Assembly (NCBI GenBank): GCA_001899445.1
Contig: MPOA01000006.1
Span: forward strand, 372,001 to 436,000
Length of the DNA stretch: 64,000 bases
DNA from: Candidatus Desulfopertinax cowenii
Lineage (GTDB): Bacteria; Bacillota; Desulfotomaculia; Desulfotomaculales; Desulforudaceae
Direction: 5' to 3'
The translations under genes and the position numbers were made by a program. This document shows, piece by piece, positions 8,511-18,922 of this stretch. Under the pieces are notes generated by a model. It did no database searches. It was not told where the DNA came from and saw only the letters and a program-made list of their open reading frames with translations. Numbering within the stretch: the stretch's first letter is position 1; each line of letters starts with the position of its first letter.

Positions 8511-9614
8511 ATGCTGGAAGGTGGAAAAATATCCGGGCGCCAGGCCGTTTACCTGCTAGTGGCCACCATTCTTCCGTCCTCCATCCTGTTCCTGCCGCAC
8601 CTGATGTACATCGAGGCCCGCCAGGACGCCTGGCTCTCGGTCATGCTGGTTACCCTTTTCGGCCTGGCGGCAGGAGATATAATCGCCCGGCTCGGCCGCC
8701 GGTTTCCGGGTCAGACGGTCATTGAGTACAGCCAGGTTCTGCTGGGGCGCATCCCGGGTAGATTAGTCGGCCTGACCCTCGTCGGGCTCTTCATTTGCCT
8801 CAACGCCTTCATCATCCGGGAGTTCGGGGAACTGCTGGTGATCCACTTCATGCCCGAGACCCCGCTGGTGGTGTTCGTCGCCAGCACCATTCTCGTAGCG
8901 GTCTACGTTGTTCGCCACGGCCTGGAAGTCCTGGCCCGGGTGAACGACATCTTCCTGCCGGTGGTAATCATAATGCTGCTGTTCCTGGTCCTGCTAGTCA
9001 TCCCCGAACTGCACCCCGCGGCCAATCTGCTGCCCGTCCTGGAGAACGGCTTCAACCCGGTTGCCCGGGGAGCGGTTCCGGCCGGGGTGTTTTTCGCGGC
9101 AACCTTCGTCATGCTCATGCTCATCCCCTACATGAGCCAACCCCGACAAGCCCGCCGAGTAATCGCCCGGGCGGTGCTGACCGTCGGCGCCTTCCAGCTG
9201 CTGATCGTCCTGGTGGTGATCAGCACTCTGGGTCCGCTAACGGCCAACAAACTGTTTCCGGCCCTTATTCTGGCCCGCGAGATCGATATCGCCGCCTTCA
9301 TCACCAACCTGGATCCGCTGATCCTACTGTCCTGGATCGCGGGCGGACTGATAAAAGTCGCCGTTTTCCATTACTGCGCCACCCTGGCCACCGCTCAGGT
9401 GTTCGGAGTCCGGAACTACGGCCCGGTGACCGTGGTTAATGGGGCGGTCCTGGGGCTGCTAACAGTGATACTCTGGGAGGACGCCGTGGAACTGACCTAC
9501 CAAGCGGTAGCGGTGCTGCCCTATTTCCTAACGCTGATAGTCGGGATTCCAGCCGGATTACTGCTGGTGGCGGTGATCAGAAAAAAGGGGGTGTTACCCC
9601 GTGCCCGGCGCTAA
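8511..9614 (+). CDS. gerB: Spore germination permease GerB-type (B subunit)
   Basis: A 367-residue integral membrane protein of the endospore germination permease family, related to amino-acid/polyamine transporters. About ten hydrophobic segments can be counted. The start region GKISGRQAVYLLVATILPSSILFLP is typical, as is the central PYMSQPRQARR loop. In this family the B subunit contributes to germinant recognition. GGGGGTGA precedes the ATG. The 3' end overlaps the start of gerC by 14 bases, so translation is probably coupled. Confidence 0.92.
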   Translation: MLEGGKISGRQAVYLLVATILPSSILFLPHLMYIEARQDAWLSVMLVTLFGLAAGDIIARLGRRFPGQTVIEYSQVLLGRIPGRLVGLTLVGLFICLNAFIIREFGELLVIHFMPETPLVVFVASTILVAVYVVRHGLEVLARVNDIFLPVVIIMLLFLVLLVIPELHPAANLLPVLENGFNPVARGAVPAGVFFAATFVMLMLIPYMSQPRQARRVIARAVLTVGAFQLLIVLVVISTLGPLTANKLFPALILAREIDIAAFITNLDPLILLSWIAGGLIKVAVFHYCATLATAQVFGVRNYGPVTVVNGAVLGLLTVILWEDAVELTYQAVAVLPYFLTLIVGIPAGLLLVAVIRKKGVLPRARR

Positions 9615-10995
9615 ACGGGCGCGTACCACCGCGGCTGTGGTGGTCCTGTTCCTGGTTCTCACTCTGCTGACCAGCTGCTGGAGCAGCTTTGAGCTGGAAC
9701 AGCGGGCGGTGGTGGCCGCCCTGGGCGTGGACCGGGGGCGCGACGGAAGGCTCCTGGTCACCGCCCAGATCTTGCGCCCGGATCGGGCCGCCCGGCGCCC
9801 CGGTGCGGCGCAGGGCGGCGGGAGCGAGGGGCCGCCCGTACTGGTGATGTCGGCCGAGGCGCGCACGGTGGCCGAAGCCATCCGCATCATCAGTAAGGAC
9901 ATCGGGCGCGACTTGTTTTTCTCGGAGATGGAGTTCATCGCGGTTGGGGAGGAACTGGCCCGGAAAGGAGTGGAACCGGTGACCGACTGGGTCACCCGCA
10001 ACCGGCAGTTGCGTCTCGCCACCTGGTTCGTGGTCACGCCCGGCACCGCCCGGGAGGTGGTGGGTAACACCACTGAAATGCTTGAGCGGGTGCCGTCGTT
10101 TAACATCGGGCGAATCATCAGATCCACCGCCCAACAAAAAGGCTTCCGGGTACCCCCGGTCCGCCTGTTGGACTTCCTGCAGGCCCTGGCCCGGCCCGGG
10201 ATGGAACCGCTGGCCATCCGGCTGTCCGTCGAGGAGGCCCGGGGGCAAAGACAGGTTCAAGCGACCGGCAGCGCCGCCTTCCAGGGCTACCGCCTAGTCG
10301 GCTGGCTCACCGAAACCGAGTCCCGGGGTTACCTCTGGTTCCGAGGGGAAGTCCGGCGGGGCTCCCTTTCGGCTCCGCTTCCGGGGGGAGACTTTGTCGC
10401 CTTTGAAATCCGGGGTTCCCGGACCACGCTAACCTCGGAAATCCGGGACGGTCAACCTGAAATAAAACTCAAGATCAACGTCAAGGGGGCGGTGGAAGAA
10501 GTGCACAACCCGGCGCTGTTCCTGGACCGGCCGGAGACCATCGACGACTTGGAACCCTTAATGGAAAACCAGATCCGGCTCGAAGCCCAGGCCGCCCTGG
10601 ATCGGGCCCGGGAGCTGGGCGCCGACATTTTCGGCTTCGGGGAGGTCATCCGGCGCCAACACCGGGAGGTGTGGGCCGAACTGCGGGAGGACTGGAAAAG
10701 CCACTTCCCACATGTTCCCGTGGAAATCGAGGTAAAGGCCACCCTGCGGCGTACCCAGCAGATCGAGCAGCCGATCTCTCCGGGTCAAGCCCTAGGCGGT
10801 TGCCCCTATTCCTATTCGAGGGCCTGGAGTACGGCCCGGCCCTGGTCGGTTAATTCCCAAACTACCCCGTCACTGACCACCAGACCCATCCGCGAAAGGG
10901 TTTCCAGTTCCCGCCTGGCGACGAATTCACCGGGCATGTCCCGGAAACGGTGCGGTATCCAGGCCAGTTCCTCCGGTTTCAACCGTAGGCCGTAG
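9601..10995 (+). CDS. gerC: Spore germination lipoprotein GerC-type (Ger(x)C), with unusual C-terminal extension
   Basis: A lipoprotein subunit of the germinant receptor. It has a signal peptide with lipobox LTSC at about residues 23-26, then WSSFELEQRAVVAALGVDRG, which matches the Ger(x)C start (x-ELE-x-R-x-V-x-x-x-GVD). The C-terminal domain has RLEAQAALDRARELGADIFGFGEVIRR, also typical. Family proteins end soon after an RRTG-like segment; here RRTQQIEQPISP at about residue 385 is followed by some 65 extra residues. Those are encoded opposite the convergent gene at 10812-11090 and are rich in Ser, Arg and Pro. They probably reflect loss of the original stop codon rather than a domain. Lipid attachment would use the lgt product at 35 kb. 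Confidence 0.88.
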   Translation: MPGAKRARTTAAVVVLFLVLTLLTSCWSSFELEQRAVVAALGVDRGRDGRLLVTAQILRPDRAARRPGAAQGGGSEGPPVLVMSAEARTVAEAIRIISKDIGRDLFFSEMEFIAVGEELARKGVEPVTDWVTRNRQLRLATWFVVTPGTAREVVGNTTEMLERVPSFNIGRIIRSTAQQKGFRVPPVRLLDFLQALARPGMEPLAIRLSVEEARGQRQVQATGSAAFQGYRLVGWLTETESRGYLWFRGEVRRGSLSAPLPGGDFVAFEIRGSRTTLTSEIRDGQPEIKLKINVKGAVEEVHNPALFLDRPETIDDLEPLMENQIRLEAQAALDRARELGADIFGFGEVIRRQHREVWAELREDWKSHFPHVPVEIEVKATLRRTQQIEQPISPGQALGGCPYSYSRAWSTARPWSVNSQTTPSLTTRPIRERVSSSRLATNSPGMSRKRCGIQASSSGFNRRP

Positions 10996-11090
10996 GCCAC
11001 GTCCCCTTCGTCGGCCGGGCCAACCAGCTCGAGAAACAGCAGGATGTCCACCTGCCGGGGATTCGGTTGCGGAAGATTCACAGCAGCCAC
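10812..11090 (-). CDS. Small protein downstream of leuS, unknown function
   Basis: The product has 92 residues. It begins 9 bases after the leuS stop on the same strand, so it is probably in the leuS operon. The sequence suggests a small winged-helix-like fold: NPRQVDILLFLELVG, then RRELETLSRMGLVVSDGVVWELTDQGRAVLQALE, in which the GLV-W-LT-QGR pattern resembles the wing and last helix of MarR/PadR-type domains. No DNA target is implied by the sequence. Its entire 3' two thirds lie antisense to the tail of gerC. Confidence 0.6.
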   Translation of the reverse strand: MAAVNLPQPNPRQVDILLFLELVGPADEGDVAYGLRLKPEELAWIPHRFRDMPGEFVARRELETLSRMGLVVSDGVVWELTDQGRAVLQALE

Positions 11091-11099
11091 CCCCAGCGG

Positions 11100-13580
<2,481 letters not shown>

Positions 13581-13669
13581 AGCGGGAACCTCCAAAGGCA
13601 AGAATTCAAAATTTCAAACTAAGAAAGCCCCCACCCACCAGGATGAGAGGCTTCGTCCGCCAACAATAA

Positions 13670-13744
13670 TGGTGGAGCTGGCGGGGATTGAACCCGCGGC
13701 CTCTACCATGCCAAGGTAGCGCGCTCCCACTGCGCCACAGCCCC
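13670..13744 (-). tRNA. tRNA-Ala (anticodon GGC)
   Basis: Acceptor GGGGCTG pairs with CAGCTCC (one G-U), D stem GCGC/GCGC, anticodon stem CTACC/GGTAG with loop TTGGCAT, T stem GCGGG/CCCGC. Anticodon GGC reads GCC (Ala). CCA is encoded. It lies directly upstream of leuS on the same strand and may be co-transcribed with it. Confidence 0.95.
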
Positions 13745-13756
13745 ATCACAAGCTAC

Positions 13757-13785
13757 AGTATAAAATAGCACAATATAAATGTCAA
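13757..13785 (-). promoter_or_regulatory. Strong sigma-A promoter for tRNA-Ala (and possibly leuS)
   Basis: On the minus strand TTGACA and TATACT are separated by 17 bases, just upstream of tRNA-Ala. I saw no clear terminator between the tRNA and leuS. Confidence 0.8.
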
Positions 13786-13789
13786 GCAA

Positions 13790-14146
13790 TTAGATGGTGA
13801 CCGGCAACCTGACTACTGGGGCGTCTCCCCAGAGACGTTCCAGATTGTAAAAAGCGCGTTCGCTCTCCAGAAAGACGTGAATCACCACGTCCCCGTAGTC
13901 CAAAAGCACCCATTGGCCCTGCCGGAAACCTTCAATCCGCAGCGCTTTCACGCCCAATTCGTCAAGCTTTCCCTGGATGTGTTCCGCGCAGGCCTGCACA
14001 TGGGTGGTGGAGCGGCCGCTGACCAACAAGAAGAAGTCGCTGACCACCGTGAGTTCATGGATGTCCAGCACCAGGATGTCGAAACCCTTTTTCTCCTCCG
14101 CCGCCCGTACCGCAGCCTCCACCATAGCCCGGGGACTCAAGGCCAT
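13790..14146 (-). CDS. rsfS: Ribosome silencing factor RsfS
   Basis: A 118-residue protein of the RsfS/Iojap family, which binds ribosomal protein L14 and blocks subunit joining when nutrients are short. Typical segments are KGFDILVLDIHELTVVSDFF, the SGRSTTHVQA helix, EGFRQGQWVLLDYGDVVIHVF and ERAFYNLERLWGDA. The ATG at 14146 has GAGGAG at ideal spacing; a TTG at 14167 is less likely. It sits two genes downstream of nadD, a conserved pairing in Firmicutes, but here an RRM gene is inserted between them. Confidence 0.93.
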   Translation of the reverse strand: MALSPRAMVEAAVRAAEEKKGFDILVLDIHELTVVSDFFLLVSGRSTTHVQACAEHIQGKLDELGVKALRIEGFRQGQWVLLDYGDVVIHVFLESERAFYNLERLWGDAPVVRLPVTI

Positions 14147-14196
14147 GCCACCACTCCTCGGTTCCAAGGTCTTTCCTGCCGCAGCGGAATTACGCC

Positions 14197-14463
14197 CTAA
14201 TAGCGCCTTTCGTTTTCATCTCTGGCCCGGGCTTCGTTTACGGTGATCACCCGACCGCCTAACTCGGTACCGTTCATGGCGTTAATCATGGCCTCGGCGT
14301 CCTCGTCTTTCACCTCGACGAAGCCGAAACCGCGGGAACGCCCGGTCTGACGGTCCGTGATGATCCGACTGGACAGCACCTCGCCGTAGGCCCTGAAGGC
14401 TTCTTCCAGGTCCTCGGCCCTGGTGGCCCAGGGCAGATTGCCCACATACAGAGTGCGTACCAA
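14197..14463 (-). CDS. Single-RRM RNA-binding protein
   Basis: An 88-residue protein consisting of one RNA recognition motif. RNP2 is LYVGNLPWA at residues 4-12 and RNP1 is RGFGFVEV at about 44-51, with the intact aromatic positions needed to stack on RNA bases. A short charged tail (ARDENERRY) follows. Small bacterial RRM proteins of this type are known in cyanobacteria, where many are cold-induced, and occur in scattered other bacteria; their targets in Firmicutes are not known to me. It is placed between nadD and rsfS on the same strand. AGGTGAAAAGG precedes the GTG start. Confidence 0.9.
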   Translation of the reverse strand: MVRTLYVGNLPWATRAEDLEEAFRAYGEVLSSRIITDRQTGRSRGFGFVEVKDEDAEAMINAMNGTELGGRVITVNEARARDENERRY

Positions 14464-14522
14464 ACCTTTTCACCTCGCTTTGTGCGCTATTATTTGCAAA
14501 AGGATTGCTCCTAATGCAATTC

Positions 14523-15122
14523 TCATTTGTAAAGACCAGCATCGGCGATATACGCCTCCTCGCTCTCCGGCAACAGGTACTTGATCGGTCTGCCCTCCCG
14601 GACCCGCCGCCGGATGTCGGAGGACGAAATCGCCAGGGCCGGCACTTCCACCGGCACAATGTGGTCAATCAGTTGCGCGGGTAACGCCCGCAGTTTTCCG
14701 GTGAGGTTGTCCAGATTGTGCCCGGGCCGGGTTGCAGCGATAAACCGGCATATTTTCAACAATTCCTCGACCCGATGCCAAGACAGGATCTCCAGGACCG
14801 CGTCGGCACCAGTAATAAAGTATATTTCCTCCGGGTGATAGATCCGGTGCATTTCCCGGATGGTGTCGTAAGTATACGACGGACCCGGTCGTTTAATCTC
14901 AAGATCCGAAACCTCAAAAAAGGAGTTTGAAGCCACGGCGAGGCGCGTCAGAGCCAAGCGGTGCTCAGGATCAGAGATCGGGTAGTTGAGTTTATGTGGC
15001 GGCCGGCCCGCCGGAACGAAAACCACTTTGTCGAGCCGGTACTCGTAACGAACTCCCTCGGCCACCACTAAGTGACCGTAATGAACGGGATCAAAGGTCC
15101 CGCCCATTACTCCGAGTTTCAT
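14523..15122 (-). CDS. nadD: Nicotinate-nucleotide adenylyltransferase
   Basis: A 199-residue enzyme that makes deamido-NAD from nicotinate mononucleotide and ATP. The nucleotidyltransferase signature [12 protein letters not shown] is at residues 8-19 and the ATP-binding [13 protein letters not shown] motif lies near residue 165. [15 protein letters not shown] is the usual substrate-binding region. Length and start match the family. It is the first gene downstream of a well-formed promoter and probably leads an operon with the RRM gene and rsfS. Confidence 0.95.
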   Translation of the reverse strand: MKLGVMGGTFDPVHYGHLVVAEGVRYEYRLDKVVFVPAGRPPHKLNYPISDPEHRLALTRLAVASNSFFEVSDLEIKRPGPSYTYDTIREMHRIYHPEEIYFITGADAVLEILSWHRVEELLKICRFIAATRPGHNLDNLTGKLRALPAQLIDHIVPVEVPALAISSSDIRRRVREGRPIKYLLPESEEAYIADAGLYK

Positions 15123-15152
15123 AGTACATACCTGCCTACATCGGTTGGGACA

Positions 15153-15181
15153 ATTATAATGGCTAATCCCGGAAAATGCAA
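15153..15181 (-). promoter_or_regulatory. Promoter of nadD
   Basis: On the minus strand TTGCAT and TATAAT are separated by 17 bases. The -10 lies about 30 bases upstream of the nadD ATG. Confidence 0.75.
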
Positions 15182-15201
15182 GTCGCTTCGCGCCTGAGGC
15201 A

Positions 15202-15852
15202 TCACAGGGCGTTCTCCGCTTCGTTTCGGATATTCTTCAGGGCCCGCCGCAGGCGGTCCACCTCGGCCTGCAATTGCGCAATCAGCGCGTCCTTTTCCGC
15301 GTCGGCGTCCTTCACCGGCAACCGCAGCGCTTCGCCCACCCCGCGCGCCACCGCCCGAGCGTACCCGCTGATAAAGGCCGGATCGCGTAACCGGGCCGCA
15401 TCCTGGGGGTGATCGAGAAACAGGCTTTCCAGCACGACCGCCGGCATGGCCGTCGCCCGCAGAACGTAAAAATCGGCCGTCTTCATGCCACGGTCCGTTA
15501 TCCCCAGCGGCCGGAGAAACGATACGACCTCCGCGTGAATCACCCGCCTGATATTGACGGTCGGCTCAAATGCCCGGGGGTAGATGTAGCTTTCGAAACC
15601 GGTACCGCCCCCCGCGTTCACGTGCAGCGACAAAAACAGGTGGCAACGGGCGTCGTTAGCCCGCCGTACACGTTTATAAAGGGACACGGAGGTGTCCGCC
15701 GTGCGCGTGAGCACGGTCTCCACCACGTAACCGCGCCGGAGCGCCGTATCAACCTCCCGGGCGATCTGCAGGGTCAAGTGTTTTTCCACGAGGTCCCCGG
15801 AAACCGCCCCCAGGTCGTCGCCTCCGTGTCCCGGATCAATGAAAACCAGCAA
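15202..15852 (-). CDS. N-acetylmuramoyl-L-alanine amidase (Amidase_3 type)
   Basis: A zinc amidase that would cut the bond between muramic acid and the peptide stem. The catalytic domain begins at once with [13 protein letters not shown] (Zn-binding His and the motif around it). It continues with [18 protein letters not shown] (second Zn His region) and [17 protein letters not shown], in which the conserved catalytic Glu is present. About 25 C-terminal residues ([24 protein letters not shown]) form a short coiled coil. The TTG start at 15852 follows GGGGGGA; a longer frame to 15954 would add an improbable N-terminus. No signal peptide is visible, unlike CwlD-type sporulation amidases, so export or cell lysis use is uncertain. 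Confidence 0.8.
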   Translation of the reverse strand: MLVFIDPGHGGDDLGAVSGDLVEKHLTLQIAREVDTALRRGYVVETVLTRTADTSVSLYKRVRRANDARCHLFLSLHVNAGGGTGFESYIYPRAFEPTVNIRRVIHAEVVSFLRPLGITDRGMKTADFYVLRATAMPAVVLESLFLDHPQDAARLRDPAFISGYARAVARGVGEALRLPVKDADAEKDALIAQLQAEVDRLRRALKNIRNEAENAL

Positions 15853-15931
15853 TTCAGATCCCCCCAGCCTCACCCCCGCATAATCCCGTATAATCAGGAT
15901 ATGTACGGTGCGCCAGGGGTGTTCCCGTTGG

Positions 15932-17191
15932 TTAACGCACGTGGCCGTCCCCAAAGATGACGTACTTGGTGGACGTCAGGTCCTTCAGGCCCATCGGCCC
16001 GCGGGCGTGCAGCTTCTGAGTGGAAATCCCCAGTTCGGCGCCGAAACCGAACACGCCTCCGTCGGTGAACCGGGTCGAAGCGTTGACGTACACCGCGGCC
16101 GCGTCCACCTCCCGCAGGAAGCGGCGCGCCCGGGTGTAGTTCTCGGTGACGATGGCCTCCGAGTGCTTCGTGCCCCAGCGATAGATGTGGTCCACCGCCT
16201 GGTCGAACCCGTCCACCACCCGGACCGCGAGGATCATGTCCAGGTACTCGGTGTCCCAGTCATCTTCGGTGGCTGGAACCACCCAGTCGGCCAACTCCCT
16301 GGTCCGCGGGCAGCCACGGATCTCCACGCCCTGTTCCCTGAGCTCGGCCAAAAGTCCCGGCAGTAGTTTTTCGGCGATCGGGGCGTCCACCAATAGCGTT
16401 TCGGCCGCGTTGCACACGCCAGGCCGCTGGCACTTGGCATTTACCACGATGCGCGTGGCCATCTCCAGGTCGGCCTCCCGGTCAATGAACACATGGCAGT
16501 TGCCCATGCCGGTTTCGATCACCGGCACGGTGGCGTTCTGGATCACGGCCTGTTTCAGAGCCTTGCCGCCGCGGGGAATCACCACGTCCAGGTAATCGTT
16601 CAATTTCAGCATGGTGTTCACCGCCGCCCGGTCGGTGATATCGATAAATTCCACAGCGCCGGCCGGGATGCCGGTCTCGGTGGCCGCTTCCGCGACCAAC
16701 CGGGCGATGGTCATGTTGGAATGAATCGCCTCGGTCCCGCCACGGAGCAGCACGGCATTCCCGGCCTTGAGGCACAGTCCAGCGGCGTCGACGGTGACGT
16801 TGGGCCGGGCCTCGTAGATCATCCCGACCACCCCCAGTGGAACCCGCATTTTACCGACCTGCAGGCCGTTGGGCCGGGTGACCATGTCGAAGATCTCGCC
16901 CACCGGGTCGGGCAGGTTGATGATTACGCTCAGTCCGTCGGCCATGTCCCGGATCCGGGCTTCATTCAGCAGCAGCCGGTCCAGCAGAGCGCGCGACAGG
17001 CCCCGGGCCTCGCCGGCAGCAATATCCCGAGCATTCGCCTCCAGGATGGCCGACGTGTTGTCCAACAGGGCCGCCGCCATGGCCTCTAGCGCCCGATTCT
17101 TGATGTCGGTGGACATGTAGGCCAGCGTCCGGGACGCCTCCCGGGCCCGAGCCGCCTTCTCGACCACCGCTTGCGTGATTTGGTCACTCAT
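15932..17191 (-). CDS. proA: Gamma-glutamyl phosphate reductase
   Basis: A 419-residue NADPH-dependent enzyme, second step of proline synthesis, converting glutamyl phosphate to the semialdehyde. Family features include PLGVVGMIYEARPNVTVDAAGLC, LRGGTEAIHSN, the catalytic cysteine segment NAKCQRPGVCNAAETLLV, and the C-terminal YVNASTRFTDGGVFGFGAELGISTQKLHARGPMG. Two ATGs at 17194 and 17191 follow AGGAGGAGAGA. It belongs to a leftward group proB - HIT protein - proA, so a HIT hydrolase gene separates the two proline enzymes. Confidence 0.95.
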   Translation of the reverse strand: MSDQITQAVVEKAARAREASRTLAYMSTDIKNRALEAMAAALLDNTSAILEANARDIAAGEARGLSRALLDRLLLNEARIRDMADGLSVIINLPDPVGEIFDMVTRPNGLQVGKMRVPLGVVGMIYEARPNVTVDAAGLCLKAGNAVLLRGGTEAIHSNMTIARLVAEAATETGIPAGAVEFIDITDRAAVNTMLKLNDYLDVVIPRGGKALKQAVIQNATVPVIETGMGNCHVFIDREADLEMATRIVVNAKCQRPGVCNAAETLLVDAPIAEKLLPGLLAELREQGVEIRGCPRTRELADWVVPATEDDWDTEYLDMILAVRVVDGFDQAVDHIYRWGTKHSEAIVTENYTRARRFLREVDAAAVYVNASTRFTDGGVFGFGAELGISTQKLHARGPMGLKDLTSTKYVIFGDGHVR

Positions 17192-17204
17192 CATTCTCTC
17201 CTCC

Positions 17205-17720
17205 TTATTTCGACTTTTCACTTTCCACTTCCGCAATGGCCGCCCGGAGCTTGTGGTAGGTGTCGTCCAGGCCCTCGGAAATCACCTTCACGTCCCCGAG
17301 CACGGGCATGAAGTTGGTGTCCCCGTTCCAGCGCGGCACGATGTGGATGTGGAAGTGGCCCGGGATGCCGGCGCCGGCCACCCGGCCTACGTTGATTCCG
17401 ATGTTGAAGCCGTCCGGATTGAAGGCCCGGCGCAGCACCTGCACCATCCAGCGCGTCACCTCGAAGAGTTCCAGCATCTCGTCGGCGGCCAGTTCCTCGA
17501 TATCCCCGGCGTGGCGGTTTGGAGCAATGAGCAAATGGCCGTTGTTGTACGGGAAAAGGTTCAGAATCACGAAGCAACGCTCAGTCCGAACCAGAAGATG
17601 GTTTTCCACATCCCGGCTTTCGTCGTCGTGCAGTTTCTGGCAGAAAATGCATTCCGGGTTCGGGTCTTTCGCCGCGCCGGTAACGTAACGGCTCCGCCAG
17701 GGCGCCCACAGTTTGTCCAA
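17205..17720 (-). CDS. HIT-family nucleotide hydrolase/phosphorylase
   Basis: A 171-residue histidine-triad protein. The active site HFHIHIVPRW fits H-x-H-x-H-x-x and lies near residue 120. N-terminal features are MDKLWAPWRSRYV and a CIFC pair, followed by NLFPYNNGHLLIAPNRH. The APWR start and CxxC suggest the branch related to diadenosine tetraphosphate phosphorylases and adenylyltransferases rather than the Hint branch. Cellular substrate is unknown. It lies between proB and proA with gaps of about 15 bases, so it is probably co-transcribed with the proline genes. Confidence 0.88.
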   Translation of the reverse strand: MDKLWAPWRSRYVTGAAKDPNPECIFCQKLHDDESRDVENHLLVRTERCFVILNLFPYNNGHLLIAPNRHAGDIEELAADEMLELFEVTRWMVQVLRRAFNPDGFNIGINVGRVAGAGIPGHFHIHIVPRWNGDTNFMPVLGDVKVISEGLDDTYHKLRAAIAEVESEKSK

Positions 17721-17735
17721 GAACTCTTCCCCCTT

Positions 17736-18860
17736 TTAAGGCTCAATAACCATGTTGTTGCGGTGTACCACTTCCTCGTAGTGCCGGTAACCCAGGATTT
17801 CGGGAACCGCCGCGGTCTGGCGGCCCTTGATCCGCTCAATCTCCGCGGCCGAGTAGTTGGCCAGGCCCCGGCCGATTTCCCGGCCTTCCGGGTCAACGAT
17901 ACTGACCGTCTGGCCCATTTCAAAACCGCCCTCTACGGCCATTACGCCCGAGGGCAATAGGCTTTTACCTTTCTCGCGCAGCGCCCGGGCCGCACCCGCG
18001 TCCACGACGATCCGGCCGGCCACGGCAGCACCATAAGCGATCCACTGCTTGCGCATTTCCATCCGCCGGGGCAGGGCCCGGAAAACGGTCCCCAGTTCCT
18101 CCCCGGCCAGGATCCGGCGCAGGATGTTGTCCACCGACGCCCGCGCGATCACGGTGGTGACCCCGGCATGGGTAGCGATCCGGACGGCGTGGAGCTTAGT
18201 AACCATGCCACCGGTTCCCAGGCGGCTGCCGGCAGCACCGGCCAGCCGCTCGATTTCGGGCGTTATTTCCTCAATCCAGGAAATCAAGCGGGCATCGGGG
18301 TTTTCACGTGGGTCCGCGGTATACAGGCCGTCGGTGTCGGTGAGCATGCACAGCAGGTCCGCGCCCATCAGCCCGGCCACCAGCGCGGAGAGGTGGTCGT
18401 TGTCACCGAGCCTGATCTCGTCCACGGCCACGGTGTCGTTTTCGTTAATGATGGGGACCACCCCGAAGTCCAGGAGCGCACGAAGGGTGTTTTGGGCGTT
18501 GAGAAACCGCCGGCGGATCGCGAAGTCCTCCCTGGTGAGCAGCACCTGACCGGCAGTGATGCCGTATTCGGCAAAAAGCTTTTCGTACATGTGCAGGAGT
18601 ATTCCCTGCCCCACGGCGGCACACGCCTGCTTCTCGGGAATGGTCCGGGGGAACCGCCGAAGCGCCAGCTTACCCGCACCGGCCCCGATGGCCCCCGAGG
18701 TGACCAGGAGCACTTCCCTTCCCTGGTTGTGCAGGTCCGCCAGCTGGCGCACCAGGTTTTCCATAATGGCCAGGTTCAGCTTGCCGGTTTCGTGGGCTAG
18801 CGAACTGGTGCCAATTTTCACTACGAGCCGCCGGCAACCCTTAAAATTCGCCCTTTGCAT
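17736..18860 (-). CDS. proB: Glutamate 5-kinase
   Basis: A 374-residue enzyme, first step of proline synthesis. The amino-acid kinase domain has VVKIGTSSL, VTSGAIGAGAGKL, NENDTVAVDEIRLGDND and SRLGTGGMVTKLHA. A C-terminal PUA domain follows from about residue 275 (GRIVVDAGAARAL, then SLLPSGVMAVEGGFEMG). I chose the ATG at 18860 with AAGGGG ahead of it; a longer frame begins at 18926 without a binding site. Feedback by proline is expected for the family, but no regulatory site is visible in front of the gene. Confidence 0.94.
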   Translation of the reverse strand: MQRANFKGCRRLVVKIGTSSLAHETGKLNLAIMENLVRQLADLHNQGREVLLVTSGAIGAGAGKLALRRFPRTIPEKQACAAVGQGILLHMYEKLFAEYGITAGQVLLTREDFAIRRRFLNAQNTLRALLDFGVVPIINENDTVAVDEIRLGDNDHLSALVAGLMGADLLCMLTDTDGLYTADPRENPDARLISWIEEITPEIERLAGAAGSRLGTGGMVTKLHAVRIATHAGVTTVIARASVDNILRRILAGEELGTVFRALPRRMEMRKQWIAYGAAVAGRIVVDAGAARALREKGKSLLPSGVMAVEGGFEMGQTVSIVDPEGREIGRGLANYSAAEIERIKGRQTAAVPEILGYRHYEEVVHRNNMVIEP

Positions 18861-18922
18861 ACCCCTTGATTTCACCCATCTTGTGCTCCGAAAACTTTTT
18901 TTAAGGATAGCATATTTAGCCA

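Noticed and set aside
13581-13670. A leucine T-box upstream of leuS
   Set aside because: Only about 90 bases lie between leuS and tRNA-Ala, with no T-box sequence and no room for Stem I. The hairpin-like GGATGAGAGGCTTCGTCC is too weak.
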